From an uncultured Prevotella sp. (GTDB lineage: Bacteria > Bacteroidota > Bacteroidia > Bacteroidales > Bacteroidaceae), in contig URRR01000028.1 of NCBI GenBank assembly GCA_900550365.1, positions 1 through 33,430 of the forward strand: DNA of 33,430 nt, in the 5' to 3' direction. Positions 31,309-33,430 of the stretch are shown here, piece by piece (the stretch's first letter is position 1; the number at the start of each line of letters is the position of its first letter). The notes beneath the pieces were generated by a model, which ran no database searches, was not told where the DNA came from, and saw only the letters and a program-made list of their open reading frames with translations. Both the position numbers and the translations under genes were made by a program.

Positions 31309-33171
31309 TTATTGTTCAAAATCCAGTTCGTCATAATTTGTAGTATTTTTCAGTATCCTCGGGCGCGCCTCGTTATATTCAGGACTTAGCAAGTTAAGGC
31401 TGTCGCGGTAATGGGGCGAGTCAATTCCGGCGAGATACAGCAGCAGATGAGGCAGCGCGTCGGTCATATAGCGGCGGTCGCGGGCCTTTACTATGTCGGC
31501 ATACAGGTCGGGATGATTGACCACATAATCATGAGAGCACCATATCCAGAAGGGAATGTCAAACTCTTCGCGCGCCAGACGGGCGGTTATCTCGGCAGAG
31601 TGCATGCGCCCGTAGAAGTGCACTCCCGGCCCGTAACACTCCTCGCCGTGGTCAGGAACGTATATTACGATGGCGTCATCATCCTCAAAACGCTTGACAA
31701 TCTGGTCAACAACAGAGTCGTTATAGAGCACGGCGTTGTCATAGTCGGCCAGGATGCGCAGCTCGCGCTGCTTCAGGTCGGGGCGCTCATAGTCATCCGG
31801 ATTAAAGTGGCGGCGGCCCTTCGGGAAGCGTGTGCGGTAGTCAACGTGCTGCCCTTTGAGGTGGAATATGATGAGATTGTGCTCCTTATTCTCTTTCTTC
31901 AGACGGTCATACTGGTCGAGCATGCTCTCGTCGAAGCGGAAAAGGCTCTTGTTGCGCGTGTCGAACATGGCCCGGCTGAGCACGGGGTTGTTGAGGAAGA
32001 AGCCTCCGCTGAAGTCATATACGGCCTCCTTTGCCTGCGGGAGGAACTGGTTTGTGAGGAAAGTTACGTGGTAACCGGCCTTGCGGAACAGCTCGGGGAA
32101 CAGCGGATAGTCGCACCACTCGCCCTTGTCGCCAACGGTGTAGAGCGAGAACAGGTATTTGAAGACAAAGCTCGTGAGATTCCACGGCGACACAACGTCA
32201 GTATAAGGCACCAGTCTGCCCTTCTCGGCGCGGGCCTCCTGCCTAGGCGCCGTCGGCATATCATAGCCGTACAGACTTGAGTGGTGGCGGTTATAGCTCT
32301 CGCCGATTATGAGCACGATGTTCTTGCTGCGGTACGAGCAGCTGTCAACGCGGGCCTTGTCGATGTTGGCAACGAGCTTCTTCACCTGCTTTGCCGCCAG
32401 CTCGTTGGCGTAGATGCTGAACGTAAGGCGGTAAGCGGGGTGGAACATCACGGCGCAGTCCTTGCGCGTAAGCTCGTGTTCCACGTCGCCGATGTTGTCG
32501 TAAGACATCAGGCGGACAAACGCCGCCTTGTTGGCATAGCCCACCACGGCGCACCATACGAAGGCGGCGGTAAGCACGGCGCCTATCCACGGCCTGGCCT
32601 TAGGCAAGCCGATGCGCCTGAACGATGATGATATGTGGGCCGCCATGTCGCCAATACGCGCTGTCAGGCCTGTATGTGACGCGCCGGCTGCATACCGTCT
32701 CATGTGCTTATAGACAAAAGCCCACGCCAAATGAGCGACAAGCACGATAAGCACACGCCCCAGACGGCTGAAGATAACGTCAGGCGTAAGATAAGAGCGG
32801 ATAAACTCCGTGGCCTCGTCGCCGTTGGTCTCGCCCACCAGAAGCAGCATGGTAGGCGTTATGGTGGTGTCAAACTTCACGAAACAATACACGTCGACAA
32901 TGGCCACGAGGTATGCCACAACGTATATGGCACGCTTCAGCCACAGGCTGACGCGCTTCGGGATAAGCCACAGCAGGACGCACAGCAGGCACACGTCAAC
33001 GAACAGTTCCTGCGGAGCCAGCGTGTAGGCGTGGTAACCGCGCTTGTCAGGGATTACGGCATAGACCGTCACCAGCCCCAGCAGATACATGAAAACAAGA
33101 AAGGCCACGTTACCTTCCAGCGGCTTCAGTACGGCAGTGAACACTCGCCTGATAATGTCCGTAAACTTCAT
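31309..33171 (-). CDS. Phosphoethanolamine-transferase-like membrane sulfatase-fold protein (EptA/CptA group)
   Basis: 620 residues. An N-terminal membrane domain of about five segments (to about 215) is followed by a periplasmic alkaline-phosphatase-fold domain. Metal and catalytic residues by pattern: E291 (LIIGESYNRHHSSLYGYD), nucleophile T333 (SPWNLTSFVFKY), H441 (FHLKGQHVDY), D507-H508 (VPDHGEE) and H524 (GRMHSAEI). This fits transferases that move phosphoethanolamine from phosphatidylethanolamine onto lipid A, core sugars or other glycans. It is the first gene of the minus-strand operon, with a good promoter at 33189-33219. The exact acceptor is not predictable. Confidence 0.9.
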   Translation of the reverse strand: MKFTDIIRRVFTAVLKPLEGNVAFLVFMYLLGLVTVYAVIPDKRGYHAYTLAPQELFVDVCLLCVLLWLIPKRVSLWLKRAIYVVAYLVAIVDVYCFVKFDTTITPTMLLLVGETNGDEATEFIRSYLTPDVIFSRLGRVLIVLVAHLAWAFVYKHMRRYAAGASHTGLTARIGDMAAHISSSFRRIGLPKARPWIGAVLTAAFVWCAVVGYANKAAFVRLMSYDNIGDVEHELTRKDCAVMFHPAYRLTFSIYANELAAKQVKKLVANIDKARVDSCSYRSKNIVLIIGESYNRHHSSLYGYDMPTAPRQEARAEKGRLVPYTDVVSPWNLTSFVFKYLFSLYTVGDKGEWCDYPLFPELFRKAGYHVTFLTNQFLPQAKEAVYDFSGGFFLNNPVLSRAMFDTRNKSLFRFDESMLDQYDRLKKENKEHNLIIFHLKGQHVDYRTRFPKGRRHFNPDDYERPDLKQRELRILADYDNAVLYNDSVVDQIVKRFEDDDAIVIYVPDHGEECYGPGVHFYGRMHSAEITARLAREEFDIPFWIWCSHDYVVNHPDLYADIVKARDRRYMTDALPHLLLYLAGIDSPHYRDSLNLLSPEYNEARPRILKNTTNYDELDFEQ

Positions 33172-33188
33172 TCGTCACTATTTTTTTG

Positions 33189-33219
33189 CAAAGATAGTGC
33201 AAGCCGAGTGAAATGCAAA
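33189..33219 (-). promoter_or_regulatory. Promoter of the envelope operon, built from the tandem repeat
   Basis: On the minus strand TTTG (33216-33219), 19 bases, TATCTTTG (33189-33196). Both elements match the Bacteroidetes consensus. The predicted start is near 33182, about 11 bases before the ATG at 33171. Both boxes lie at the edge of the first repeat unit. Confidence 0.7.
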
Positions 33220-33430
33220 ACAAAAGTGAGAGAAACGAACTTTTGTTTTGCATTTCCGAGGCGCAGCCTATGTTATCTAAAGATAGTGCAAGCCGAGTGA
33301 AATGCAAAACAAAAGTGAGAGAAACGAACTTTTGTTTTCATTTCCGAGGCGCAGCCTATGTTATCTAAAGATAGTGCAAGCCGAGTGAAATGCAAAACAA
33401 AAGTGAGAGAAACGAACTTTTGTTTTCATT
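33190..33430. repeat. 88/89-bp tandem repeats with internal hairpin (cut by window edge)
   Basis: Units start at 33190 (89 bp), 33279 (88 bp) and 33367 (64 bp to the window end). They are almost identical; the length difference is a single G in the right hairpin arm. In unit 1, AAATGCAAAACAAAAGT (33211-33227) and its exact complement (33239-33255) form a 17-bp hairpin with an 11-base loop. The array continues beyond the window. Confidence 0.9.

Overview
The window looks like chromosomal DNA of a fairly GC-rich member of the Bacteroidales, most likely a Prevotella-type organism. Three things support this. The proteins belong to families typical of that group (SusA/SusB starch enzymes, a CBM20-bearing MalQ, DUF4954, DUF3667, DUF6080-like). 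Shine-Dalgarno sequences are absent. Several genes are preceded by the Bacteroidetes promoter form TTTG - about 19 nt - TAnnTTTG. The genus is an inference; no rRNA or other marker is present. I found no tRNA, rRNA, CRISPR, transposase or phage gene.

Layout. 1-3453 (minus strand): the 5' end of an M16 zinc peptidase, a DUF4954 beta-helix protein and the ribosome-rescue GTPase HflX. 3454-4335: a long intergenic region with a repeat array, stacked palindromes, a candidate small RNA and a structured leader. 4336-9347: a DUF3667 membrane protein (+), the disaggregase ClpB (-) and a YitT-type membrane protein (-). 9695-18648 (+): an alpha-glucan utilisation cluster (MalQ, SusB GH97 alpha-glucosidase, type I pullulanase, SusA neopullulanase) without susC/susD. 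18915-21030: RibD (-) and a two-domain esterase/HAD-like protein (+). 21275-24703 (+): a large nuclease-helicase fusion. 25128-33171 (-): a seven-gene cell-envelope operon (phosphoethanolamine-transferase-like enzyme, two acyltransferases, a UbiA-type prenyltransferase resembling decaprenyl-phosphate phosphoribosyltransferase, a HAD-IB phosphatase, a DUF6080-like membrane protein, a GT2 glycosyltransferase). 33190-33430: 88/89-bp tandem repeats.

How the genes work together. The starch cluster would let periplasmic pullulanase and neopullulanase cut imported oligosaccharides, SusB release glucose, and cytosolic MalQ disproportionate maltodextrins. The envelope operon contains the first enzymes expected for a polyprenyl-phosphate-pentose donor, plus transferases and decorating enzymes that could use it; this pathway reading is inference.

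Most notable unexplained structure. Six intergenic regions each hold exactly four head-to-tail 22-bp quasi-palindromic units (88 bp). At five of the six loci at least one pair of neighbouring units is perfectly complementary, so the arrays could fold as hairpins. At one locus all four units carry a different core that keeps the pairing. Several arrays carry an 18-bp tail ending in TTAC on one side. Two further intergenic regions contain promoter-terminator units for candidate small RNAs, each near a TTGAT-N4-ATCAA palindrome.
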